From Cladopsammia gracilis (Eukaryota; Cnidaria; Anthozoa; Scleractinia; Dendrophylliidae), in NCBI GenBank assembly GCA_022457155.1, contig JAJGOT010000056.1:1937501-2001500 (forward strand): a stretch of 64,000 nucleotides of DNA. The letters are read 5' to 3'. A program made the translations under genes and the position numbers. Of this stretch, positions 35,401 through 47,400 are shown piece by piece. How positions within the stretch are numbered: the stretch's first letter is position 1; each line of letters opens with the position of its first letter. The notes below the pieces were generated by a model. The model worked only from the letters and a program-made list of their open reading frames with translations, did no database searches and had not been told where the DNA came from.

Positions 35401-38400
35401 CCCTCCTTGAAGTTTCCTAATTTGACATATTTTCCGACGGCCGCCATATTGAAACTGTAACGCAAAGCATCCAAACAAAATATACACAGCTGTTAAAAAA
35501 TCATAAAAAATGGCTTGAAATCATAAATCCAAGTATGGTGCAGCTTTATAGAACGTTGTTTGTATCTTACGTTTAACATAACATAAATCGGAGCAAAGAA
35601 GTTTACACAACCCGGTGAACCGATGTAAAAGTGCTGCTTACACCGACCTTTAGAATTTCGCCGGCCGTGACTGAAACATCAACTACGTTCTGTTGAAACC
35701 GCCACCTACAGATTTCCTCTCTGCCAGTTCAAATCTTTTTGTTTCGCATTCTGGATCACATTATTTATGAAATCTTGTTTGAGGACTGCATTCACTGATC
35801 ACACAATAAGAATGAGTAATCAGCCTATATGCACTGTGAGGCCTCTGTGTAAATATTCCAGCGGTCACGTTCCTACAAAAATGTCAAAGTTCAATCTCAT
35901 TGATTACGACTCAAACAAAAAGACAATATAAATTCAATTTGTACCAAAAATTCGAATTGATACTGTTGTTTTTTTTTAATCGTGTCTGTAATGGTTACCT
36001 CCTTTGAAAGTTAGATATCTTGCTTCAAATCTGTTTATTTTTTTAGCTGGCTTGCGTGACACTGTAGCATTAGCACTGCCTATATTCCCTACTTGATTCA
36101 ATGCGAAAGATAGTAGTAAGTCCGTTGTAAATTTAGAACAACCAAAGAAACAAATAAAAGTCTCGTAAAAGGGAAATTGACATGAAAATGGTGAATACAA
36201 ACACTTAATTGGGTTGCGTTCAACGAGGAGTTGTTATCTCTTTTATAATTGAATTATGCACTGAAAGTGAAATGGAAAACATTTTGAGCTGTCAATTTTC
36301 TTTCATGTTTCCGGTATCAATTTGTTCGCTGCCTCAGTAAAACAGACAGTTTATGGATATTCGAATTTGAAGAATACGAACGTCTTACCAAATTAAAGAA
36401 TGGTCTTGGTCTCTTTTGGTCGGTGGAGAATGTGAACCGGGTTCAAGATAAAGGACTCAGTCGTGTGAGATTGTGCCTCTTGTATCATGCAGCAAGAATA
36501 TATCAAGCCACAAAAAGTTGCCAAAGTTTAGTTGCTGCGAAACCGAAGTTGAACTTATTTTAGCGCGAAGTGCCTGTATCCAAACGCCAGCAAACATCCA
36601 GGAAATAGTCACCTGTGCTCATCTGTCCTTTACTGACTGCGCAAGTTTGGGCATTGGCTGGCGGAGGTCTATTAGACTATAATAATATTAAAATGTCTTT
36701 ATTCTTGGATCAGATTCCGGAATTCCGGAATTTTTTTCAGAATTTTAGACATTGAAAATAATTTTAGAAAAATAGTAAAATTTGGTAGAATTTTAGAGAA
36801 ATATCAGCTTCCAGGTGACACCGCTGACCAACTTGAGGGCTCACCCTCACAGTAGTGTCTACAGTGCAGTTAATCAGCGGTTTCCCACTCAAATTATGCT
36901 TTGCACGTCTCTGTTCAGTCTGTTGGTAGCAAATATGGCTGATTCCAGTGAGCCAGCTCACGGTCAGAATTTTCGAGAATTTAAGACATTTTTGAAACAA
37001 TTTTAGAGCTTTTTTGGTTAAATTCCGGAAAGAATTTTAGCCCATTTCTCGAGAATTTTGTATCTAAGCCTACTTTATTCAATCGATGAACAAGGCTATG
37101 TAGTGCTTCACAGAAAACTTCGGAGCAAAGTGAAGACTCGAAGAAAACGCTGAACGGGGCTCTAGCTTGTGTCAGTCTAAATTCATATTATTGGAAGTTA
37201 CTAGACTCCAAACATGAGATTCTTCTAATTCTGAGAATTCATTCCAGATGGTATGGTTCAGGTAAATTTAAGTAGGTTTATTTTTAATTACTCGGAATGG
37301 TTGTGTCAGAGTCAAATACATAAACAAAATGGTTAACAAAACGTTTGGGCCCGCAGCCTCCAGTACGATGTCCACGTAAGGCCTTGGTGACGCGTGGACG
37401 GGATAGAAAGCCTGGACATTAGGCTGAAGTCCTGCCACCACCCACCCACGAACATACACACGTGAAATTGCCTGGACTGGACTAGAGTATTTAATTATAT
37501 GTGCGGTAATAAGACAATTTATTTTTTCGAAAAGAATAATGAACAGTATTGTAATGATCGTTTCCGGTTATTCCATTTCCGGTCATGCACGTGCATGTGA
37601 CGTGCATGTGGCGTAAGGCGCGACCCGCCTATAATGTGTGAGTTTACATTAACATAACGAGCAAGTAATTATTAGCATAGGGCAAGAAGTTGGGATCTTG
37701 TGTGTGTAGTCTTCGAGTCGAAATATACGATGTTTTAACCTATCTGCTGGCTGATTATTGACACGACACGACTCGACATGGTGTCAGGAGTTAGAGGAAA
37801 TTAGAGCGGACTGAAACACGTCGAAATCTCCGGCAAAAATCGCGTCGAAATATCTGCTTTTAGGCGGTTTAACACACCGAGCGAGCGGACATGGCTGCCA
37901 TGGGATTCAAAACCCCAGAGATGAATTGGGACGCGTCAGATTTGCGAGACGAATTGGCGAAATTCAAGCAATACTGTGATTTGATCTTCAGCGGTCCATA
38001 TTCAAAAAAGTCGGAGAAGGAACAAGCCTCATTCATTTTACTATGGATTGGCAGGCAAGGTTTAGAGACATTCAACAGTTGGGCATGGGAGAACGATGGA
38101 GACCGTTCAAAGCCAGCAGTAATTTGGGAGCGATTTGAGAGGCACGTGGCGCCGAAAGTAAACCACAGGTTAGCGAGATATCAGCTTCAACAACTCAGAC
38201 AGAAGAATGAAGAATTAATCGACGATTTCTTAACGCGTTGCCGAAATCAAGCTACGAAATGCAGGTTCAGAGACAAGGCCGAATCGGACGAGCGCCTGAT
38301 CGAACAACTAATAATTGGAAGTAAACACAAGAAAGTTCAAGAAAGATTACTGGAAAAAGGCGAAGAGCTTACCCTCGACGAAGCTATCGACATCGCCAGG

Positions 38401-41400
38401 ACGTACGAAGCCACAATTTCTCAAATGGAACAACTAGAAGGTGAAAGCAGCAAAGATATTCATGGGATCAAGGGCAACGACGACAATAAGCCAAAGAAAT
38501 GCCCCAACTGTGGACTCGAGCACCCCTTGAAGCCCAGAGAAAAATGCCCCGCCTATGGATCCGTATGTCTGAACTGTCAGAAAGACAACCACTGGGCAAG
38601 AGTTTGCCGTTCCAGGAACCAAGGAGGAACACGTGGAAGGTCTAGAAACAGAGGAAACACCAGATCTCGTCCTCGCTCTAGGAGCAGAGAGCGACGCGGC
38701 AGACGAAGATCCGCCAGTACCAACCGCAGAGATCAGAATGCAAGAGAGTTAAGTGATCAGTTTGAAACAATCACATTTGAATCAATCACCGTTGATGCTA
38801 CTGAGCCCCAAGCTCGACGTGCAGATGAAATCTTTGTAACTATAAACATTGATTTGGACACAACCAACAAACAACCAACAGCACTCAAAGCGAAGTTGGA
38901 TACAGGAGCCCAAGGAAACATCCTGCCCCTGAGACTGTTTCGTCGTATGTATCCTCAAAACATCACACCAGAAGGTTTTCCCAAGGCAGGAGTTCTCAAT
39001 CACTCACCTACAGTGCTTACGGCTTATGGAGGGACAAAGCTGGCTCAACATGGCAAATGCAGAATCCCTTGTGAATACAAAGGTAGAAAAGCGGTTGCAA
39101 CCTTCTACGTCACAGAAGCAAACGGTCCAGCTATCATTGGCCTACCTACGTCCCTCGAGCTCAACCTTGTCACCCTGAATTGCTCTGTTCAGCAAAGCTC
39201 ACCACAAAATGTCAACCACACGGCCGAGCAAGCTACACCCATCAAAAGCAAGGATGATTTGGTGCAAAGATATCCTGATTGCTTTGATGGTATTGGCAAG
39301 TTCCAAGGCCAATACCATATCACTGTAGATCCATCAGTACCCCCGGTTGTCCATGCCCAAAGGCGTGTGCCGCTAAGTCTACGTGATGACATCAAAGAGG
39401 AGCTGGACGACATGGAAGCTCGCGGCATAATCATGAAGATTAAAGAAGGCGAACCAACCGCCTGGGTTAACAGCCTAGTGTATCGCAGAAAGCCAAACGG
39501 CTCACTCAGAATATGCCTGGACCCCAAAGACCTCAACAAAGCCATTTCCAGAGAGCACCATGCGATTCCAACCATACCAGAGATCCTTCCAAAGCTAAAT
39601 GGAGCCAAATGCTTCTCCATACTGGATGCCAAATGTGGATATTGGAACGTTGAGTTAGACCAAGAATCAAGCTATCTGACAACCTTTAACTCACCATTAG
39701 GCCGCTACAGATTTCTTCGCATGCCATTCGGTCTCAAGATGTCACAGGACGTATTCCAAGCTAAGATAGATCAGACCTTCGAGGGCTGCGAAGGTACAGT
39801 AGGGATCGCTGATGACATAGTGGTTTTTGGAAAGTCAGAAGAGGAGCACGACCTTCACCTCACCGAGATGCTAGACAGATGTAGAACCACTGGGCTGAAG
39901 TTAAACCCAGACAAATGCAAGATTAAACAGAGGAAGATTAAATTCTATGGAGTCATATGTGGTGAAGAAGGAGTACAGCCAGACCCTGCCAAAGTTTCAG
40001 CCCTAAAGAACATGGCACCTCCTACTAGTAAACAACAGTTGCAGTCGTTCCTTGGTTTGGCAACATACATGGGCCCATTCATTTCAAGTCTCAGCACCTT
40101 GACAGCCCCCCTGCGAGAGCTAGTTAAAGATAACAGCATCTTTAATTGGAACCCTACACACCAACAAGCCTTTGAAGCAATCAAGAGTGCCATCAGTGCT
40201 GAAACTACTCTGGCATACTATGATCCAACTAAAGAAGTCACTCTTCAGGTTGATGCTTCAACGACAGGTCTTGGAGCTACCTTACTGCAGGATAAAAAGC
40301 CAATCGTTTTCGCCAGTAAAGCCTTAACGGACACTGAGTCGCGTTATGCCAACATAGAGCGAGAGCTACTAGCTGTGGTGTATGGATGCGAACGTTTTCA
40401 CACTTACCTGTACGGCCGAACCTTCATCGCAGAATCAGACCACAAACCATTAGAGGCGATCCAGTTAAAAAACCTCATCTCAGCACCCCCAAGGCTGCAA
40501 AGAATGCTCCTGCGATTACAGCCATACGACATTACTATCAAGTATAGGCCAGGCAAGCAAATGCAGATAGCCGATGCTCTCTCAAGGCTATCTCCTGAAG
40601 ATGTTGCTCCAATAGCTGATCTAAATGTGCAGATTCACGACATACGTCCACAATTCTCAGACAAGTGTTTGCAGAACATCCAGGCAGAAACAGCTAAAGA
40701 CCCTGAGCTTGCCACCCTCAAGGAAGTGGTGTACAACGGTTGGCCCTCCACAGTGAAAGAGCTTCCCGCACTCGTACGACCTTACTGGACTTATCGAGAA
40801 GAGCTATCGATTGAAAACAGTATGATTTTCAAGAGTAACCGAATTATTATCCCACAGTCACTCCAGGGAGAAATCTTATCCAAGCTACATGCCAGTCACC
40901 AAGGTACAGAGAAGACCAAGTTAAGAGCACGCACGTCAGTATTTTGGAGGAACTTGAACAAAGATATTGAAGAATTAACTAAGTCGTGTTCAAAATGCCA
41001 GGAACTGCAGTCCAAACAAGCAAGAGAACCCTTGCTGCAAACTGAAGTACCGCCAAGAGCCTGGCACACTATAGGAACTGACATCTTCTACCTTGACGAT
41101 GACGAATTTCTTTTGGTTGCGGATTACTACACCAAGTACCCGTTTGTCAGAAAAATTCCCAAGGGCCGCAGCACTAGCAAGTGTGTCGCAGAGCTGACCA
41201 AGCAGATCTTCAGTGAGCAGGGAATCCCTCGAATCGTGAGATCAGACAACGGTCCCCACTTTCAAGGTGACTACCGGCAGTTCGCGAAGGAGTATGGATT
41301 CCATCACGTGACAAGTTCCCCCAACTACCCGCGTAGTAACGGTTTCATTGAAAGCCAAGTTAAAGTCGTGAAAAGAGCTCTGAAGAAAGCAAAGGTGTCC

Positions 41401-44400
41401 AATGTAGACCCGAACATGGCCCTCTTATGCCTTCGAGCAACTCCGATTGACAACAAAATACCATCTCCAGCGGAACTACTGTTCGGAAGGCAAGTACAAG
41501 ACAATCTACCCAGGAAAATCCAAAGTGACCAAGCCAGTGATGACGTTATCAAACGATGATCAGCACACCACTACTCTACCCAGTCTGGTCCAAGGAGAAC
41601 GTGTGACCATTCAGAACCCCAGAACACTGAAATGGGATCCAGCTGTGGTACTGAATAAGGTTGAAGGAGTCCCCCGGTCTTATACAGTGTCTACACCAAG
41701 TGGCAAGCAACTACGTCGTAACCGATCCCAAATACGGCAAATCCCTCAAAGTTCCCCTAAACAGGTCAAGTTTGACCTGAGGAGAAATCAAGTTTACAGA
41801 TTTTCCCCAGAAGTAGAGCACAGATCTCCTATTATGCAGCCCAGCCAGCCAAGCCCTAGGAGCAGTCCACGTTTGGGAACTGGCCATTCAGCCCACCCTG
41901 CTCAAGAAACTGTCCAACCCATCATCCAACCTCCAGAGGCTACCCGATCAGTAGGAGTAAACTCAACCCCAACTGCTGGAGGACAATACGTGACCCGTAG
42001 TGGGAGGACAGTCAAGGCACCCGTCAGGATGGGCATTTAAAACATTTTTGTCTCGTTTGTTTTCTTTCTTCTTCAGATGAACATTATTAGGTCATTGCTT
42101 AGAGGAACATTGCTAAGAACATTTCTTATAGTTCTAAGTCAGAGGAACACTTTATCAGGGTGTATCCCTACCGGACTCAGCAGAGCTGTTTAGTTCTTGA
42201 TCTATACTAGTTTGTTATTTCACACTTTAATTATAATTGCTAGTGTTAAAATATCACTCAGGTATTAGCTTTTCGGAAAAAGGGGGATGTAATGATCGTT
42301 TCCGGTTATTCCATTTCCGGTCATGCACGTGCATGTGACGTGCATGTGGCGTAAGGCGCGACCCGCCTATAATGTGTGAGTTTACATTAACATAACGAGC
42401 AAGTAATTATTAGCATAGGGCAAGAAGTTGGGATCTTGTGTGTGTAGTCTTCGAGTCGAAATATACGATGTTTTAACCTATCTGCTGGCTGATTATTGAC
42501 ACGACACGACTCGACAAGTATAGATACGGAAAATAGTACAGTTGCGGACTTACATTGGCCACTTGAGATGGAATGGGCGCTAAAAGCAACGAAGAGGCGA
42601 ACTTAGATCACTGAGGAACAAAAGAAATTTCTTACAGAACAATTTGTTATTGGAGAAGAAAGCTGGAATAAGGCCGATTCAAAAGAAGTGTCCGAGTCAG
42701 GGGTCAGAATCGGGGGCTCGATTTTTCGATTTTTGGGAAGATGTTATTTCGCCACAACAAGTGACAGGTTTCTTCTCTCGACTGGCCGCAAAGATTCAGA
42801 AGAGTCATTGACGCAGCACGAAGAATCTAGAGCGACGACGACGATCAGAATAATCCGGTTAAAGTTGAATCTTTGCATTGAAGGCTCCATGCAGTTGTCG
42901 AAGAGGAAATTGCTTTACGACACCCTAGTCCTATCCCGCAACATCTGTAATTTAGTGCCACGAAAAGGGTATCGACCTTATCGGTAGCCATGCTGAGGGA
43001 GATTTGCCAGTATCTAGTATGTTTCTAGCGGGAATCATTTTTCAAGAAACAGAAGGACTGCTAGTTAACTATAGCATAATTATTACTAAAAAAGTTATTT
43101 GTTTGTTCAAATCAGTACAAGTATTATAGCTGCAATCTGGTTTTTGATTTTCTTAGGAGCCCATACCCAGGGTTATGGGCTCCTGATTTTCTACATGTCA
43201 TTAGTATTGCCGCGGGAAGCTGGTGGTGGTGCTGGTGGCTCGGGAGTATAGCATTGGGGTTAGTGAACATTCTCTCACGCTACGCGCTCGCTTAGCCTCG
43301 CGCTCGAGTTTTGCGCTCGTTCGATCGCGCTCCGCGCTCGACTAAGCTCGCCTTGTGGGCAAGTCAGAAAAATGGCCTTCTTTATTAACACTAAGCAAAT
43401 GCAGGAGCACATGGCAAATGTGAAGCCCGTGCCAGGTGCGAAAATGCAAAGCAGTTTTGGTGAAATTAATTCGCACGAAGAGCTGCATGACACTGGGGAA
43501 AATAAGAGTTCATCAATAAATTTCATCCTTGACATTTAAACGTATTTTTAAATTTTTACCCATCTCCAGGCTGGAAATAAATCATTTGTGCTCTGTATTG
43601 CGTGACAGATGGGACCTTTTGAAATATCGTATTACGTTACTGTGTTGGTGAAATATTATTTATATTCAAGGCCGAAACATAAGACAAAGTTTTGCTCGCA
43701 AAGACAGAAGCGTTTCATGGATAATGTAAAGGAAAAAAGCAATCAACTCAAACTGTGTGGATTCAAATCTACGGCAGCCAAGCGGACTGTTGAGTGAGGT
43801 TAGTCACCGCAAAGCTATTTGATGTTAATGTTTGCAATGACCTTTGCCCAACGGCTCTGTTTTAATATCATTAAGTTCAACTTCACACTAGACTTTCTCT
43901 TATTACTGATTGTATTTTTTTATAAAAGAAACACAAAGGCGATTTACGTTTGATAGATAGAGCAAAAGTATGCCACTGACGGCTGCGTAGCATAACAGTT
44001 CAACAGAATCGTCCAGTTCAACTGTCTGACCTGCTGCAAATTTCAAAATGGCGGATAGCGAAAATATGCTCACTTTAGGATTGTTTTGTCGGAAAAGTAA
44101 AAAAGATCCCAAAGAAATGAAACGGCAAAAATTGAAAGCCATCCTTTAACGTGGCTCGTGAGGTTTTCTGGTGAGATTTGATACGTACCGCGGGCATTTT
44201 TGGTTTGTTTGTTAGAGGTACCGACGAGCACTTTTCAGGGAAGTCGCGGGTGCACTTCTTAAAAAAATCAGGAAAAAATTTAAAACGGAGTTATTGAACT
44301 GTCACTACACTCGTTGAACTAATGAGGCACTAAACGATTAGGATTTGTGCAAAAATGCTTCAAAAATTGCGATTAACCGACCCGGCAAAGTCGTGAATGT

Positions 44401-47400
44401 TGACAATTTTGCAAGCTTTGTTTACGAAAAATACCGTTAACGGTTTAATATTAATTTCTCATAAACGAAATAATATTTCAGTAAATAAACCTCCCTTTCA
44501 TATGTGTCGTACTTAGGCCTACCAATATACAAAGTATGAGCGAAATTGAATTTTGAGCTGTGTCCGAGATATCGATGGTCCTTAGTGACATTCACTCTTA
44601 ACACTTTTGTACATTATATTTGCTTTTTGCTTGGCCCTTCTAACACACAAGTTATCCCACCCAAGTGAGTTAAGAAGAAACCTAGAGTTCGTATCATAGC
44701 TTGATTTAGTAATAACTCTTGCAGCCCGGTTTTGTAGTTTTTGAAGTTTCTCACTCAGCTGTTGTGACAAGTCATCACAAACAACACTGCAGTAATCAAA
44801 GTGTGGTTGGATCAGGTCTTTGTAAATTTTGATTGCAGTGTGCATGGATATAAATGGTCTGACTCGTTTAAGTGCACCAATACTGGAAGCAACTTTCTTT
44901 GAAATTTCGCGTATGCGCTCTTTCCAGGAAAGGTTTTAATCTATGTAAAGCCCAAGAGATTTGCTATAATTAGTTTGATTTATTATGATGCCGTCTACAT
45001 TGACGCTAATTGTGTAATCGTTTAGATACTGTAATTTTTGACGCGAGCTAATGACCATTAACTCAGTTTTAGCAACATTGAGACTTAACTTATTGGCCTT
45101 ATTAACTTCAGTTCACTGTTAATTTGATTTTCGATATCAACAAGGCTAGATGCAACAAAAGTGACATTCGTGTCATCAGCATACATTCTTGGGGAGCCTC
45201 GATTTAGGCAATTTGGTAAATCATTTAAGTAAATCAAAAATAGTAGCGGACCGATTATTGACCCTTGCGGTACTCAACAGTTTAAAGGGCTAGCACTAGA
45301 TAAATGATTATTTATATTGCATCTTTGCATACGATTTGTTAAGTAAGATTCAAACCATGCCCGGGAATTTTGATCAGCTCCATATCTATCAAGTTTTTGT
45401 AAGATAATTTTATGGTCTCTTTCTGAAAGGTTGGGGGAGGGGGGGAACACTTTGCCAACTCTACTGAACTTTTCACAGTTTTAAGTGTTACTTTTCATGT
45501 TACTCCCAGCTTGAACTAATAACGTTAGAGAAAGTTGTATTTCCCCAGTATTGCTGCGTAACAGCTCTTTATTATGCTTTTTAGTTGTTGTGATTACGAC
45601 AAACTGCACTTCAAGGCGAAAATACATTTCGTACTACTGGTCCATGACATCCTGGACGACAACGTTCTTTTTGCTTAAAACCCCTATTATTGTATGAAAC
45701 ATCTTAAAGCTATTCACCTGTTGTCCTTGAGTAGAAAACCAAGGTGCGAACTGCATAACCTGAACTCTGGTGTTTTGAGCGGAAGCTGACCGGGTACAAA
45801 AGATGTCTTCCTTGGATCTGTACAACTCGGGCACGGTCAGAAAGTGAAGGCATTGTTCTTCTTTGCATTCCTCTACCTGATGAGTTTGGCAATAGTCAAC
45901 TGCTTTTCCCTGACAGCAGACTGGACAGATGACACTCATTTCATATTTCATATTCCTTAGCCAGCAAAACTCATTGCGCATGCACTCCAGCATCAAGCCC
46001 AGCTTACTCACAACACGAGAACAGATAAACCCAACAACGGCATCATATTGCAAATCTGCTGACAGTGCCATCCTTGAAGATAGATCTTCCGGCAACTCAA
46101 GACTGCGATTCCCTCCGTGAACAACAACTTCAACGGTTGAAGAGTGGCATACCAGGATTACGGAGTAGTCATCTTTAGTTGTGAAAAACCTTGCAAAATT
46201 GTGAAACAACTGAGGTTTCCCTGCTCTCCACAACTTTTCGTTGCTCCATTCAAAGAACTGCTGCACTAACCGGGGAAAAAAAGCTGGAGGAACTTGACCA
46301 TTTGCAAAATTGATAAAGAGAGAGGGAAATTTTGCAGACGCCGTTAGCTGAAGAATCTTCTTTGGTGGATGTGACTTCAACATTGATGGGACTAGATAAC
46401 TCTTGTCGCTCGAAGTATCTGATGGCCAAGGGCACAACAAGCTAAATTTCTTCATGATTTCAATGAGATTCTCAGACGTTTCTTTCTTGTTAAACAAAGG
46501 GCCCCATACATGCGCTAAAAGTTTTTCATCCAGGATTCCTTCCCGCTCAAGCTTACACCATAGATCTATGAATTTTTTTTCTTCTTCGTTATAGGGCTTG
46601 ACAGTTATCACCTTCTTAAACACGTCAACTAACCACTGAGGATCCAAGACTATCAGATTTTTCAACTCTGCAGTGTCGTCAAAATGAATTAAACACCTCA
46701 GGTCATGCAAATAGTTCATCAAGGTCGTAAACTCTTGGTCTTTATCAATGTTGCAGAATTGTGATGCAATATCTCCTGCGGTCTGCAGGGAAATGCATTT
46801 GTATCCCTTTTTCTTCACAGCTTGAAGCATTTTCTCAAATTTTAACCACTTGATTGGAATGGCTTTGTTTATATGTGGTAGGTCTTTCGCGACAGCAAGT
46901 ATTTGCTGGCGCAAACGCACGACTTCTGGGCAATCAATTTTGTTGTCTCTCAGACTTGTGTTATCCACAAAGAACACGTCCAACAAATGAACACCATACG
47001 GCTTACTCTTTAGAAAACCAAATATCTCATGGGATAGTTTCCTGGGATTATGACCGTAAGGTGTATCTGCATGAGTACACACTAAGAAAACTGGTGGAAG
47101 CTTTTCTGGCAAAGCCTCAGACTTAGGACTTGCATCACTGTTTTCCTCTAAACAGTTGACTACAGAAGCCACAGACCTCATCCAAAAATCAAGGTTATCC
47201 AAATTAGTTTTGAGATTGAAGTTTTCTTGCTTTTCTTTATATACCCCTTGCTTCACCAGGGGCTTGGCAATGTCGTGTGGATTTAGGTTGAGATCATAAA
47301 CCAAGCAGTAGATCGCTTTTGCTGTAAGAAAGAGTGGATGTGTCTCATAATAAACTGACTGTCCAGCAAAATCCCAAAACGTTGAAAAAATGTCCTCTCT

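Larger units (their letters stand above)
37550..42516 (+). mobile_element. Full-length Gypsy-type LTR retrotransposon, AGTAT target duplication
   Basis: Two 229-bp LTRs (37550-37778, 42288-42516) start TGTAATG, end CGACA and look identical by eye. The 5-bp AGTAT flanks both ends (37545-37549, 42517-42521). A primer-binding-like TGGTGTCAGGAG follows the 5' LTR, and a polypurine tract (GAAAAAGGGGGA, 42276-42287) precedes the 3' LTR. It encodes gag-pol and no envelope gene. Identical LTRs mean a recent insertion into element X. Confidence 0.95.
34866..44597. mobile_element. Element X: TTAA-target DNA transposon carrying a nested Gypsy element (9.7 kb)
   Basis: Both ends read GAGTGAATGTCACTA inward, and TTAA lies at each outer edge (34862-34865, 44598-44601). 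Long imperfect TIRs follow: about 34866-35470 resembles the inverse of 44597-44000, including TCTCGGACACAGCTCAAA versus TCGCGGACACGGCTCAAA and CCTTGGGATCT / CTTTGGGATCT blocks. TTAA targets are typical of piggyBac and Kolobok; the end sequence does not settle which. Without the Gypsy insert X is about 4.8 kb. The only gene trace is a decayed frame near 42.57-43.03 kb, so X was probably moved by enzymes supplied elsewhere. Confidence 0.82.
34535..45430 (-). mobile_element. LINE A: CR1-like LINE split in two by element X
   Basis: The upstream half (45430-44602) reads [35 protein letters not shown] and [19 protein letters not shown], then stops at the insertion. The downstream half (34861-34535) resumes [20 protein letters not shown] and [20 protein letters not shown]. 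Joining both at the single TTAA gives uninterrupted codons across the junction (MYKSV then NKLAP). The tail ACCGTGTATAAATAAAGATA matches LINEs B and C. It is 5'-truncated near a G-run and has internal stops. Confidence 0.88.

Noticed and set aside
39189..39632. Antisense open frames within the Gypsy polyprotein (and mirrored ones in copy 2)
   Set aside because: Shadows of the gag-pol frame on the other strand; no domain character.
43275..44142. Short open frames inside element X (and mirrored at 57867-58734)
   Set aside because: No recognisable domain; one overlaps the long TIR and similar sequence recurs as non-coding at about 35.4 kb.
45634..45717. Frame continuing past the Roc-COR donor to a stop
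   Set aside because: Kept only as a possible short isoform; the sequence loses domain character and a donor in the right phase precedes it.
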